Notes under the pieces: generated by a model | The model's input: only the letters and a program-made list of their open reading frames with translations | What the model was told of the DNA's origin: nothing | Database searches by the model: none | Translations under genes and position numbers: made by a program | Assembly: GCF_958295425.1 (NCBI RefSeq) | Contig: NC_081139.1 | Span: 16,133,888 to 16,197,887, forward strand | Length of the DNA stretch: 64,000 bases | Origin: Solea solea | Taxonomy: Eukaryota; Chordata; Actinopteri; Pleuronectiformes; Soleidae | Reading direction: 5' to 3' | Shown here: positions 1 through 21,600 of the stretch, piece by piece | How positions within the stretch are numbered: position 1 is the stretch's first letter | Layout of the letters: every line of letters begins with the position of its first letter

Positions 1-339
1 TCCATCTATCGTTGGCCAAAGAGAATATTGCTTGTGATGTGGATGAGTTGTTGCGGCCTAATCCACAGCATCAGAGACAGGATTGACAGTAAAAAGAACA
101 GATTTTGTTCACCCGTTGCATTTGTGTCTATATTTACAGCAGGCTTTTAAGAAAAATTTCAAATACATGCAGAAATAATGATTTTAGTCTCAGAAATATA
201 TCATTAGAAAAGTGGAAATATGACGATGTCTTTAGATTTTGATTTGTCCTTTTTACTGCGCTCACTCAGCTCCTGTTCCCTCCGCTCCGTTCCTCTCCCC
301 CTCCCTCCACTAGTTCTCTGACAATATCAACATGGCAGC

Positions 340-680
340 ATGCGTGGAAAACAGCAAGAGTGCCGTCACAGGAAGAGACGTCCAACACAAGGATCAAGTC
401 GAACAGTGCCGAACTGTAAATCAGTTAAAAACACTTAGGGACAGCACCGCTGATCGCCAGCGGCGAACGGCGAGCTGCATAAACTGCCGATGTATGTGAC
501 TGTATCAGACTGAGTCTGTGCTCCGGAGACCTCCGACACAAGGATCAAGCCTAACTGTAAATCAGTTAAAAAGACTTAGGGACAGCACCTCTGATCGCCA
601 GTGGCGAGTGGCGAGCTGCATAAACTGCCGCTGTATGTGACTGTATCAGACTGAGTCTGTGCTCCGGTCATGGAGGACGT
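340..680. repeat. MITE-like dispersed repeat with internal 141-bp tandem duplication
   Basis: Two copies of a unit (about 385-530 and 536-667) share the run aactgtaaatcagttaaaa, then a GC-rich gatcgccag..ggcgag segment, then ctgagtctgtgctccgg. Equivalent positions are offset by 141 bp; copy 1 carries a 10-bp insertion near its start. A related run (gccgaactgtagatcagtt) recurs near 4240, so this is a dispersed element and not a local satellite. No coding potential was seen. The surrounding 1-340 and 680-800 contain nothing I recognise. Confidence 0.6.
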
Positions 681-801
681 ACTGAACAAATATTTTTAAT
701 TACGACGTGTCAGAATGGTCAGTTATGAGCTCTATGTGACCTTTTCGATATAATACTGCTCTTCCTCCCTCACCTGCACTCTTGCATTTTATAGGGACAA
801 C

Positions 802-832
802 GTGGAGCTAAGGTGGAGCTAAGGTGGAGCTA
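802..832. repeat. 11-bp minisatellite, about 3 units
   Basis: The unit gtggagctaag is repeated nearly three times in tandem. The flanks (832-1250) have no gene; the stretch ending near 1070 (gcataatatgtcccctttaa) resembles the end of a common fish MITE. Confidence 0.7.
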
Positions 833-1254
833 TCGAAGTAAACTTACTGGTGGGTGGCAACATTCGCGGTGAAATGCGCATGCTGCCGTCATAAGCGCAG
901 GGAATTCAACATCGCGTGTTTTATCGCCCATACTTACACTAAGGGGGACCACGAAAAAAGGACTGAGTATTCTTTTTCCACACTTTGGCGACTGGTAGGG
1001 CCTCCAGAGTCCCAAATATAAGTATTTAAATGGTTAAAAAGTAGATTTTGCATAATATGTCCCCTTTAATCCCTTTGGGAGGTTCCCTCGGTGAAATTAA
1101 GAGCTCCAACATCCACACACAGCACTGTTAAAGTTAGAGTCACACTTTACAGGAGACCGGAAAGAGAAACACCCCAGGTACCAAACACCATAAAATATAG
1201 AATAAAATATAGAATAAAAAAGTAAAATAAAATATAGAATAAAATTGAACTATG

Positions 1255-1376
1255 CTATATATACATATATATATACACATGCATATATATATATATATAT
1301 ATATACACATGCATATGTATATATATATATATACATACATAAGTACACACATATACATATACATGTATACGTACAC
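1255..1376. repeat. AT / ACATGCAT alternating microsatellite
   Basis: Runs of (TA)n are interrupted by repeated acacatgcatat blocks, giving about 120 bp of almost strictly alternating purine-pyrimidine sequence. The apparent open reading frames across it (MYIYIYIYT-type peptides) are low-complexity artefacts. Confidence 0.9.
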
Positions 1377-1394
1377 ACACACCTACAGTTACCC

Positions 1395-1825
1395 CATATT
1401 GCCCAAGGGTTTATTGCATTGTTTGATGGCCCGGGGGACAAACGAGTCCCCCCGCCTGTTGGTCCTGTACTTTGGGAGAAGCAACCTGTTGCTGAGGCTT
1501 CTGTGGCTCCTCTGGCTGCTGATGATAGTGTTCAGCAGTTTGTCAAGAGTTTTTCTCTCTGCCACTGTCACCAGAGGGTCCAGCCTCATTCCGACCACCG
1601 AGCCGGCCTGTCTAATGAGTTTTTCCAGTCTGTGGAAGTCTGCCTTAGTTGTGCTCCCGCCCCACACCACAGACTGGTAGAACATCCACAGAAGCTTCTT
1701 GCAGATGTTAAAAGATCATAGCCTCCTCAGAAAGTACAACCGGCTCTGGGCCTTCTTGTACAGTTGCCTTGTGTTGCTTGTCCAGTCCAGCTTGTTGTCC
1801 TTGCTTGCACTGTCCAGGAAAAGAC
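1395..1825 (-). mobile_element. LINE fragment, reverse transcriptase C-terminus (minus strand)
   Basis: The minus strand encodes pieces typical of the C-terminal end of fish L2/CR1/Rex-type LINE reverse transcriptase: DNKLDWTSNTRQLYKKAQSR, then MFYQSVVWGG, then LIRQAGSVVGMRLDPLVTVA and RGDSFVPRAI. A frame break separates the first two, and the hydrophobic stretch normally between YQSVV and CWGG is missing, so this is a decayed copy. The exact clade cannot be settled by eye. Confidence 0.65.
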
Positions 1826-2205
1826 AGTGCTCCAGAGGGTCATCAACACAGCACAGTAAATCACCAGCTGTGCTCTCCTCTCCTTAGAGGAGCTGTACAG
1901 GTCCCACTGTCACAGAACGCTGTCACAGAAAAGCCTGAAGGACATGTCTCACCCAGCACATCACCTGTTCCAACTGTTAGCCATGCAATATGAGAGGTAG
2001 TATCACTGCTAAACATATCCTCACCTATTGCACAAAAACACTGTTTTGACACAGTTTGAATGTTTAATTTGCCTTTTTTTTAACCGTTTTTTACATAGAT
2101 GTATTAAAGTTTTAAAGTTAGTTTTGTTCCGTTTTAGATTCCCCCGTTTGCATTGAATGGGACTGCATATGAATTCCGTTGTACTTTGCATAATGACAAT
2201 AAAGA
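1826..2205 (+). mobile_element. LINE 3' fragment with AATAAA tail (plus strand)
   Basis: The plus strand gives LQRVINTAQ, a stop, then LLSLEELYRSHCHRTL and later DMSHPAHHLFQLL. These are the usual last segments of another fish LINE reverse transcriptase lineage. They are followed by an untranslated tail ending in tgcataatgacaataaagac. The piece abuts the minus-strand LINE at about 1820-1830. 2205-2550 has no recognisable content. Confidence 0.6.
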
Positions 2206-2551
2206 CTTCCGACTTAAATCGATTTTTATTTGAAACAGTCAAAGATTACAAGCAATTGTAAACAGAGAATATTCATAACAATGGGGTTAAATAAAATAAT
2301 TCAAAAAAGAAATTTCTGCTCCATTTCTACCTTGAGTTTCTTGTTGGGAAGTTTGCATTTATGAACATGAAATAATGCAAGAAATAGGATTAGATTGATA
2401 AGGGGAAATACATCATTGTCCTTATGTGATCATAACAGCCAAATATATATCTAAAGCACAGAGTGAAATCAGGACAAATGTGCATCTGAGTGCAATTCAC
2501 AGAAAGAGCACCTCAATGTCACACTTAAACCTGTGTAAAAGAGCGTTTGAT

Positions 2552-2714
2552 GAGTGTAGCCGTTATAACGGCGTCTATACTGGGAACGTAGATAAAGGAC
2601 ACGAAGGACCGATGTTGACGCCAACAGCATCACACTTTTTATTTCTTTTTAACATGTCAACAACTCTTCTCTTTCCGTCAACACAACCGCGCCACTTCCG
2701 GTCCACCCTTCACA
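2552..2714 (-). repeat. LTR-like dispersed repeat, copy 1 (inverted)
   Basis: The reverse complement matches 16094-16250 through shared blocks: tgtgaagggt, accggaagtggcg, aataaaa, gctgttggcgt, gtccttcgtgtcc and cagtatag. A TGTG start with an internal AATAAA suits a retroviral or LTR-element end, but no partner LTR or internal region was seen here, so solo LTR is inference. Confidence 0.5.
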
Positions 2715-3009
2715 GTAATATTCCAAAAGAGGTATGAAAAACAATATCTAACAAGCTCTCCTAAGAGCTGCTACAACAAAAAATACGTTACATAAGTAAA
2801 ACCTATGGAACAACTTGCAAGTGTATTATTTAGTTTAATTTGTTTAAAACAACTGTAGGGACTGTTGCTGTAGGGACAACTTTATCCCAGTTTATATTAG
2901 CTACTGACAAACACTCGAAAGAAACAAATACCTCTGTGGAAAGAAGTTGTGTTTGTAGAGCAGGGCCCATCGGATATCAACAATTTCCCTAATGTAAGTG
3001 AATGCAGCA

Positions 3010-3110
3010 TGACGTCACACAAAGGCGGGGAAAGGACGTGCGAGTGGCCATGCGTCCCTTTCCAGCAAACCCCTATATATAAAATGATTCATGCTCTCTG
3101 TGGTAGTTGT
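3010..3110 (+). promoter_or_regulatory. nampt2: nampt2 core promoter: CRE, GC box, TATA box
   Basis: A perfect palindromic cAMP response element TGACGTCA lies at 3010-3017. A GC-box-like aaggcgggg (3022-3030) and an ACGTG hypoxia-element core (3036-3040) follow, then TATATATAAA at 3074-3083. Transcription would be expected about 25-30 bp after the TATA, near 3105, leaving about 200 nt of 5' UTR before the ATG at 3308. Factor binding is inferred from motif match only. Confidence 0.65.
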
Positions 3111-3307
3111 CTCAGCGCTGCTGAGTCCTTAGTCACTATTAGTGGGAATACACCCGGGGTAAACATTTTCTAAGTTGCCATCGAAGCTTCCTTCTTCTTC
3201 TGCCTCACCGCTGCTACATGCTCTGATCCCTTTCAGTTTGTCGCTCTCTAAACTTGCTGCGTTACCTGAGGTTAACGTTGACGAGAGTTCATTCATCCAC
3301 AACAACA

Positions 3308-12783
<9,476 letters not shown>

Positions 12784-12954
12784 GAGCAAAAGCAGTCTCC
12801 CACCATGCATACAATACTTCAGTGTTTAACTGCCATATTTCAGAAACTCTTTCCCGAGTAGAAACTGAAAAATACTGAAGGCGAGGGACATGCTCTGTCT
12901 CCCAGCTCCTGTCTCTAACAAGCACTACCACCCCACACCTCTGACCCACTGATC

Positions 12955-12966
12955 ATAATAATAATA

Positions 12967-13011
<45 letters not shown>

Positions 13012-13071
13012 TCTTTAAATCGTTTCTTTCTTTTCCTGTTCTTAGCCAACATACACACACACACACACACA

Positions 13072-13110
<39 letters not shown>

Positions 13111-13230
13111 CAGTGAGTGGACAGTTAACTCTATCCTGGCATTGCCATGACCAGAAACCAAGCTCAGGGTATTATTGTTGTTATTATTATTATTATTATT
13201 ATATATTATTATTATTATTATTATTATATT
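12955..13230 (+). repeat. nampt2: Three microsatellites in the nampt2 3' UTR
   Basis: (ATT)n at 12955-13011, (CA)n at 13052-13108 with one CTC interruption, and (TTA)n at 13171-13230. All lie 170-450 bp after the nampt2 stop codon at 12783 and before the first good polyadenylation signal, so they are probably transcribed. Confidence 0.85.
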
Positions 13231-14162
13231 GCCTAAGTGTCCGAATACTCCCAAGTTCCCACTTGTATTTTATTAGAGCGGATGCAGCATTTTACATACT
13301 AAACTTTACTATAACTAGTTGTGAATGAACTGAATCCATCAGTGAATGAATCCACTTATCAATCAGACTTAATCGATGAACGAGAAACGCAAACAAACGA
13401 AAATGAATCACATTTTGGACATTTTTCAGTCCGATTCTCTCGTTGCTGATTAGTTTTATTGCATGTGCTTTCTGCGTGTTATTCCCACAGTTCAAAGACA
13501 AATCCACTGTGGGTCTGGATAGATTGATTTATAGATTCATAATAAATTTGTGAATATTCTCTCAACTGAAATCCATGCAGGCACAGACACGTTTTCTTTT
13601 TTTTTTTTATCCAAACACTTGAACTGCTGCATATGTTGAAGTCTATATAAAACAGGTTTATAAGAATTAGAACAACATGGTAGCGTGACGTGCTTAACTG
13701 TGCACTGAACATATTTCTGAGCCTATTTTCTGTCGCCACTGATGGTAGGAAGATGCCACACGGTGCTTTTTTTTTTGGCCGTTTAGCCTCTGGACTTCCA
13801 CAGAAACATGTGGTGCTGTTATAAAAACACAGTAAAGGATGCGCTGATCCATCATGTGTTCACCCCCACCTCATGTGGGTTTAGTGTGTGTCTAATGATG
13901 GTACTATAATTCAGGTGGGTGTGAGTACGGTGGCTGTTGCACCTTGATGAATGGGATACAGAACTGGATAATCTTTTTTTGTTTTGTGTGTTAGTTTTGT
14001 GATTTTCAAATACACAATGTAAAAAATATACTCCTGTGATCGAAATGACTTCATATTTTATTTTAGTTTATTGACATGACACAAACCTCCTTCTGAGATA
14101 TGCATTGACTACAAATAGTTCATGTGATGATAGAGTACCGAGGCCTGAGCATAGACATGTAC

Positions 14163-14168
14163 AATAAA
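14163..14168 (+). terminator. nampt2: Candidate polyadenylation signal of nampt2
   Basis: AATAAA, about 1.38 kb after the stop codon, followed by T/G-rich sequence. An ATTAAA near 14693 and an AATAAA at 16493 are alternatives. 14170-16090 has no recognisable gene. Confidence 0.4.
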
Positions 14169-16093
14169 GTGGACATAGTCTTCCGATACAGCTTAGAAAT
14201 GTTAGGTTTGATTCAGAACATCAGTAAACATTCTCCTGAAGAGTTAATGTAATCAGCAATGTTGACTTTGTAAGTTACATTCCCATTCAAGCACAGCACG
14301 TATGAGTGGACACCTATGTGCTTGGTTGCAGGTGACGTCTGAATTTTTGACTTCATTTTGCAACCAGAAAGCTTGGTTCACTTTTTATACACGCTTTATG
14401 GACCTGCGTGTGTCACTTCTGATGTTTCTAACTAAACAACCAGTCACCTCAGAGTGAGTCAGATCATTCTATTTATCCACTAGTGTTTGGTACTGTACAG
14501 TTTTCTAGTATCATCTGCTGTTTGATGAATGTTTGTTTCTGCTGATAAACCTGCCCTCTTCTGTAACTGTACAATATGATGCCTTATCAGCAGATGAACC
14601 TTGGATTTATATTTATAGACATTAAAGGAACATTTCTCCGACAGATATTTTCTGATGTCCACAGCATTCCACCTGTTTCATGATGTTAAATCATTAAAGC
14701 TGCTGTCAGTTATGACGTTGTTTGGCTAACTTCCTGTCTCTTGCGGCCTTTAATTGCTTTCAAATTGAAATTGAGTGGTTGGTTTTGATTGGTTTTATGT
14801 CTGTTAGAAAGTGCAATACACATATGATAGTAACAATTCATCATTTTTAGTTCTCATCCTTGTGTTCAAGTGTAAAAAGTTATATCTTGTTGGTATTTGA
14901 TGTGACAATGCTCCATCTTGTTTTAATCTGTAAGACTAAATACTGCCAACTAAAACCAAAAAAAAATGTGTATGGCAGTGAACAGTCAAACCTCAGGAGA
15001 AGAAAGGGCTGTCTCGTTGTGCAGTTGTGGCTCCTGAGTGGATAAAGTCAAGGATTCCATTCTTCACTATTCCCTTCTACAACAGAAAAGGTCACAAACT
15101 TTGTAAACTTAAAAAAAACTGCACAGATAGATTCACTGTGTTGCGGCACAGGATGTCAATGTATCATCATTATCTGCTGTAACTAACATCACGTAAGGCA
15201 CGGTGAAACGTTGAGTGGCTCCTTCCTGTTGTTTTGGGCACTGCTGCTGCCTGTACAGGAACATCTGATGTGTTTGCCAAAGGCTAAAGAATGAAGAAAT
15301 ATTTATGGAACTTTAATATCCAGCTAAGCCTCGCTCTCTTTTCTCATTTATAAGATTTTACTTTCTGGTAACATGTTTTTTCAGCATCTTCTTCCACAGC
15401 GGTTAGTTTCTGACTGCAGGTCACTGATGGCTGGTCCACACAGATGATTAAAGGAGTAATAATGTACACGTGGTCTACCTCTTGTGCAGCACCAGAAAGA
15501 ATCCTAATACACACGGGTGCATTTCTGTAAATCCCCTGTTGACACTGGTTATTTTTTAACTGAGCTGATTTTCTTCAGATTTTTTTGAAATGTCTTTTAT
15601 CTTTGATTTTCTAAGATTAAAAAAATTATGTTAAAAAGCTTCACATACAAGGAGTGAATTAATAATAATTCCACGCACTGATGGAGAGAGTCTGATATTG
15701 AGCTCTATCTGTCCATCTGCACCTGTAATAATAGCCCACAGTGACATCACAGTTGATCACTAATTCTAAAATAACTTTTCAGCATCATGTAAATCATGTG
15801 ATCTGAGAGGGAACTAGACGTCTGCACCTCCTATAGACTCTTAGACCCAGGACACACTGTTTAAACAGTCAGCCAATGGCAAAGAACAATGACCAACCAT
15901 GACACTACCTCGGTGTCAGTCTCTCGTGTGACTGAGTGAAAGGAAATGACTTTCCTTACCAGCAGGTGACAGTATTCATGTCAGGTTATCAAAAGGACGG
16001 ACAAACTTGATAGGCAACAATGTTTTTGTAACCTATTATTTTTATTATGGCAGCATTTAGGTATTGTTCATCAAACCTGATGTGTAGTTTTAT

Positions 16094-16250
16094 TGTGAAG
16101 GGTCGACCGGAAGTGGCGTGGTTGTTGTCGCCGGGAAAAGAGAGTTGTGTAAGCAAGTGGAATAAAACGTGGGACGCTGTTGGCGTTAAAACCGGCCATT
16201 CGTGTCCTTCGATTGTTTTATTACTCACCCAGTATAGGCACTCTTACGCT
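16094..16250 (+). repeat. LTR-like dispersed repeat, copy 2
   Basis: Same element as 2552-2714 but in the opposite orientation: tgtgaagggtcgaccggaag at the start, gtggaataaaacgtggga in the middle, and gtgtccttcgattg then cagtatagg near the end. The peptide-coding appearance of this stretch is incidental. 16250-17890 is otherwise empty apart from repeat-like AT-rich sequence. Confidence 0.5.
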
Positions 16251-17890
16251 CGCTTACATGTTGAGAGCTTTTTTCTTCTTTTTTTTGCATTATTGTTCTC
16301 TCTGTTTACAACTTCACAGCTAAATCTGCAGCAGCGTCACAGGAGCGAGTGCTGTTGGCTGTTCAACTATGACTGCATACATGTACTGGATCCAGTTCTG
16401 CATCGCTGCTCCAGAACACCAGTTCACTTCTTCCCACGCTGCAAAGCAACCTAAACAAAAGAGTCTTAAAAAGAAAGTCAGACATTTAATGCAATAAAAT
16501 GTGTCAACATATGTACAGTTTAAGAGATGAGTCATTGCCACAGGGTTGTCTGTTGAAGTGTTTTTCCCGAGAAGTCTTCAGTAATCGTGGGTGTGTTTTT
16601 GGCACAGAGTGCAATATAAATCAGATTACCATCTAGTATTTACTTTTGCCAATTCTCAAAGTAACCAATGAATGCTTTATTGATCTCACTGGATCGTCTG
16701 TGTTGTGCTCCTGTATGTGTGAGTGTATTTTACTGTCTTCTATCTATCATATAATAACAGTGAGGTACGGAGTTGAGAAAATGCACCGCACCTCTTTTTG
16801 TATCCGGACAACAAGATTTCAAAACATATTTCAGCAAAGCAGGCAGTTGCCTTGGGCCTATTTACAGGAAACCACATGTCAGTGCTCAAACTATCAAAGA
16901 CACGTAATAATAATTAGAATCAGTTTTATTTGTTGGCGCCTTTCTCGACACTCAAGGTCACCTGACATACAACGCAAACACATAATAAGTTAAAAATAAA
17001 ATAAAAGACTGCTGTGTGATTGCAGGAATATGTTGTTATTCTGAACAGGTGAGGTTTTAGTTTGGATTTGGACTTAAGACAGTGGTCCTATTGTGTAGAT
17101 AAGGTCAATTTGATACCATAACATTTACTGCAAATGTAAATGTCTGCGTAGATGAGCTTTAAATCCACAGTGAAGTTTGTTAGTTATTAAAGGAGCGGGT
17201 CTTCTCTCATGGTCTCGGCGGTAAAGAGCAAAACATCAGGCAGTCATTCACCTTAAATGCTTTCACTTGGTAAATAACATTCATTCCAACTGCTACACAT
17301 CCCTATTTTGACCATATAATTCACTGTTTGTTCATGAAATTCTTTTTTTAACAATTTCAACTCACCAGATGCACTCCCAGGTTTCAATCCCTCCATTCAA
17401 ATGTTCCATAAATTCACCCTTTTTCCTCAAATAAGCCCCAAATTCCTGCACTTTGTTTATTGATTTTCTCCACAAGAGGGCAGCAGATTCACACATGAGC
17501 TACTGCTTCTACTGCTGCTGCCATTCCTGTTACATTTTGTGCCACTAAGGCAAATCTAAATGCAGGATTTTAATCACCAAAGTCACAAACACACTTCTCG
17601 ATGGAGACAGACGTGGATCAACAACTTTGGGTTTACAGAGTGACACAAGCTTCAATTCCCAGTCTGACTCCTGAAACTTTACATAGGTGCATCCTGGTGT
17701 TTTCAGCCATTGTCCAATTAACCGTCTGGCTTTACCAGCGCCGTGTATCTGCTGTGCTTCCACTTCAACTCCATTGTGTGTGACGTAAAATTCCAAGTGC
17801 AGCGAGGGGATGTCGCTAAGCGACAGGAAGTCATGTGGAAGTGATAGGATTGTTGTGTGAACAACAGAAGTTACACACTACAGCTTTAAC

Positions 17891-18211
17891 TCTTTGATTG
17901 ACTTGTTATCTCATTTAAATTGGTCTATGTGCATCATTTGTATGCATTTTACTGTATGTTTTCATGCCTTTATATATGGTTAATGTAAAGCACTTAAAGC
18001 TGCTTTGTAAACAAAGTTTCAATCTTTTATTCTTATGAGAGAATCTCTTTGATTGACTTGTTATCTCATTTAAATTGGTCTATGTGCATCATTTGTATGC
18101 ATTTTACTTTATGTTTTCATGCCTTTATATAGGGTTAATGTAAAGCACTTAAAGCTGCTTTGTAAACAAAGTTTCAATCTTTTATTCTTATGAGAGAATC
18201 TCTTTGATTGA
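17891..18211. repeat. 155-bp tandem duplication, two copies plus start of a third
   Basis: Units begin at 17891, 18046 and 18201 with tctttgattga; the third stops after about 11 bp. The two full units differ at only about two positions (actgtatg/actttatg, tatatatgg/tatataggg). The unit contains gttaatgtaaagcacttaaa, a motif seen near 3' ends of fish retroelements. It lies about 400 bp upstream of ldlrad2. Confidence 0.9.
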
Positions 18212-18616
18212 GTCTTCTTGGCACAGGAGAAATTGAGGCTGGAGATCATGAATGCTGTCTCATCAAAAATTAGTTGGGAAATTAATTAGGAAACTTATAT
18301 TGAGTTGTAACTAATTCTATTTCAAACAGGAGTATTTTTCCAGCGAGCTGGTGGATGGGAGTTGCCATGGAGATGACAGGACACGTGGGTGGAGGGGACA
18401 GAGGGAGAAGACAGGAGGAGGTTCATGTGTGGAGTAAGGAGTCAGAGAGACAGTGTTTATGATGGAGAGCAGGGAGATTGTTCTCCTCTAACTCCTGCCG
18501 TTCTCTGTAATATTAAGATGACGATGATGATGCGTTCATGCGAGCTCAAACTGTCCTGGCTGTGAGTTTACTTTGCGGCTCTTTGTCTGTGTCTTTGCGG
18601 TGCGCACTGGGTCTGG

Positions 18617-21600
18617 ATGATGGAGGTGCAGGTGGAGAGCTGCTGCTGCTGCTGGCTGCTCCTCCTGCTCTGCTGCATGACTCTGCACAGCTCGGCCATC
18701 GAGACCGGTAAGACTAAAACACTACTTTACACTCACTCATTGACGCGCAGCTGTGCGTCGTGGTCACGGTGGCGCACAAGTGTGCGTTGGTGTACAAAGT
18801 TGAAATGCAGGGAGGGCGCGTCATAACACCAGTAACAACAAACAGGTGTAATAAATGTTTCTTCTATGTAGAATGACTACGTTTTTATATGTGATCATGG
18901 GGGAGCTGAATATTATACCAGAGCTGCGAGTGAACAATTATTTTCATTTTTAATGAGTCTGTACATTATTTCTTCGATTAATTGATTAGTTGTTCTGTCT
19001 GTTAAACATTTTTTTATACCAGAAACCAAATATATTCAGTTTACTGTCTTAAAAGAGCAAAGGAAACATTTCAGAATGTGAAATCACAGAACCAGACAAA
19101 AAATAATGATCAAAATTGCAAATAATTCTGTAAATGATTGTTATATATTTATTTCAGTGTAAATAAAGTACACTGGGGGCTGCAACTAACGATTACTTTC
19201 ATAATCAATTAATATCTAGATTATGTTCTTGATTCATCAAGTGAACATTTGGTCCATAAAATGTTATGAAAATGTTGATCAGTGTTTCTCAAACCTGGAA
19301 ATGAGGTGAAGGTTTTTTTATGTAACTATGTTAAAGTTAAAAGAATATAAAATGTTTGTTTACATCTTAATGCAATTAAATAAAATGTATTTCTTTTGGC
19401 TCACAGTCCCGCTATCACGTTTCAAATTTGGCCCTCCACAGGAACAATAGTTGTTTAGTCGATGATGTTCACATTGTTCATTTATATATTGCTGGTAAAG
19501 TTGCACATGGTGGTTAAACATGTGCACAGACCTGGTTTGTCCTCAGATGTGTTTTTTTTTAATGATCTTCTGAGTGAAGGCAGTAAACTGTTCCACAAAG
19601 TGCTGTCTCTGACATGACTCAGCATTTTGACCGAGGGGCACTTCACTGTCCGGCAGCTCTTGTGGTTTGAGTAGTTAAATTGGAGGTGACGTCATTTGAC
19701 TGATGTTTTTTATTTTACCTATACTGAAAGTAATAGGCTTCAAAAGTCACATGACTTCATTGTGTGGTTTCTACACAGTGTGTTTTGCTTCTGACTAATG
19801 TTTTTGAACAAAAAAGTGTGTTAACTACAAATAATATGTCATCTAATTTGTTCTAAAATGAATAGAGGACTTCAGGAACAATAGACAGGATACTTGAGGA
19901 TTTGTAAAACATATTATGGATAAAAAAACAGTCTGTAAATGAGCTAAATTGCTCTATTTTGATCCTCTGAGCTACTTGTTTTGAGGACAAAGGATCGGCA
20001 TGCTTTCTTTAAATCACATAGAAAGCAAAGTCGCTGCCCTTTTTCTACATAATGATGCCTCAACAGTGTCTTCAGGACTTTGACCCTCACTTGGCCTCTG
20101 AGTTCGCTCTCTGAAACTCTGGACTCCATTTACAGTCAGAGTCTTTGAAAACAGTCATATTATCTGCCTGTAAAAAAGACTCGGTGTCCTCTGGTCACCC
20201 TTGTTTTGAACGCCATCTCTGGTGCTTTTGTATTTGCTTATGCGGTGAAGAGGGGATAAGCTGCTTCCCACCAACAGGGACTCCCAGGCTTTGGGACATT
20301 CCTGGAGGTCAGTGCAGGAGGATCTAGCCGTCTCCCAGGGAAACGGTGCTAATAAACTCCAGGGGTGGTCGTAAATTTTCTCATTATTTGGCCTGCGGCC
20401 CAGAGGCAGGGGGCGGTGGGTGGCAGGGTGTGGGCAGCTGGTTGAGATCTGCACACCCATTTGTCCGAGCTCTGCCTGTGGATGAGCAGGGAGCTGCTTT
20501 TCAAACTCATCAGCATGCTGATGACATGGCTGATGGAAGTTCACATTGGTCTGTGTTTGTTTGTACATCTGCCAGTGTAACAAAGACTTTTGGCAAAATA
20601 TCTCTTTACCATTGTGGCTTTAGAATAAGCCTTTGTATATGTATGTTAGGCACTGGCCTTGCTGTATACATACTGTAGGCACCCTGAACAGACAGACCAG
20701 CCAGAGCATGGGTTTCATGTTGTTGAGCAAAGGGTTACACACAAAACAAAGATGTAGAACATCCTTTCTGGTATGTGGAGGCCAGCATACTTCCCTGATG
20801 TGCTAAGGCTACATTCAGACAACTCTGCCCTCAATTAAAAAAAACCTTCAATCTGTGTCTGCCATCCACACTCTTTTTAGCCTCAACTCAGTTGTAAACA
20901 AAAAGCTGTGTTTACACTTTTTTACTTACAGGTTTTTCACCTGTGTCATGACAGAAATGCGTGCTTGATTATTTTTTGACATTGTTAGTAGACCTTTCTG
21001 AAAGCAGCCACAAACGAGAAAGAAACAGCCTCCAAATGTATGCACAGTGAACTCGAATGGTCACATGATACATGTTTTACGTGTGTTAGTATAGATGCAG
21101 ATTGTATTTTAGCGATTTAAAGACCACCTAATAAAATCCATCCATGATCTTCACATTTCACCAAAGTCCATAGAGAAAATCAGCGATTTTATATCATGGA
21201 ACACAATTAATTAATTAATTTATTGTTAATTGTTAATCCACTGCTGCCTCCATCAGTTAATTTTGTAACTTCAGAGTACTGTTCATTCATATCAACCTAA
21301 GACACAAACTTACAAAACCAGGCAAAACAGTAGATTCTACAAGCTAAAATCAATGATTTGCTCTGTACTCTGGTGCAGGAGAGTGAGCTGTCAGAATAGA
21401 AGAAAAGCCATTTATTGACTTGAAATGCAAAACCCATTAGGTTTGGATTTACTTGGTCAGTTGGGTGGGGTCTATGTTGTTTTTTAACTGCGGACTTTCA
21501 GCAGCAAAAGTGACAGAAAAGTGCCCTCTAGACGTTATAGGTCATTTGGCATAAAGAAAATGTTCTCCTGTTACAGCTTTTGCAACCATGATGCACCTCA

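Noticed and set aside
1245..1721. Open frames of 60-158 aa over the AT microsatellite
   Set aside because: Low-complexity YIYIYT peptides running into a LINE remnant on the other strand; no start context, no homologue.
16047..16454. 135-aa plus-strand open frame
   Set aside because: It spans the LTR-like repeat at 16094-16250 and unrelated DNA; no splice signals or recognisable domain.
20155..20583. 142-aa minus-strand open frame
   Set aside because: Within ldlrad2 intron 1, composition like non-coding DNA, no known motif, no splice partners.
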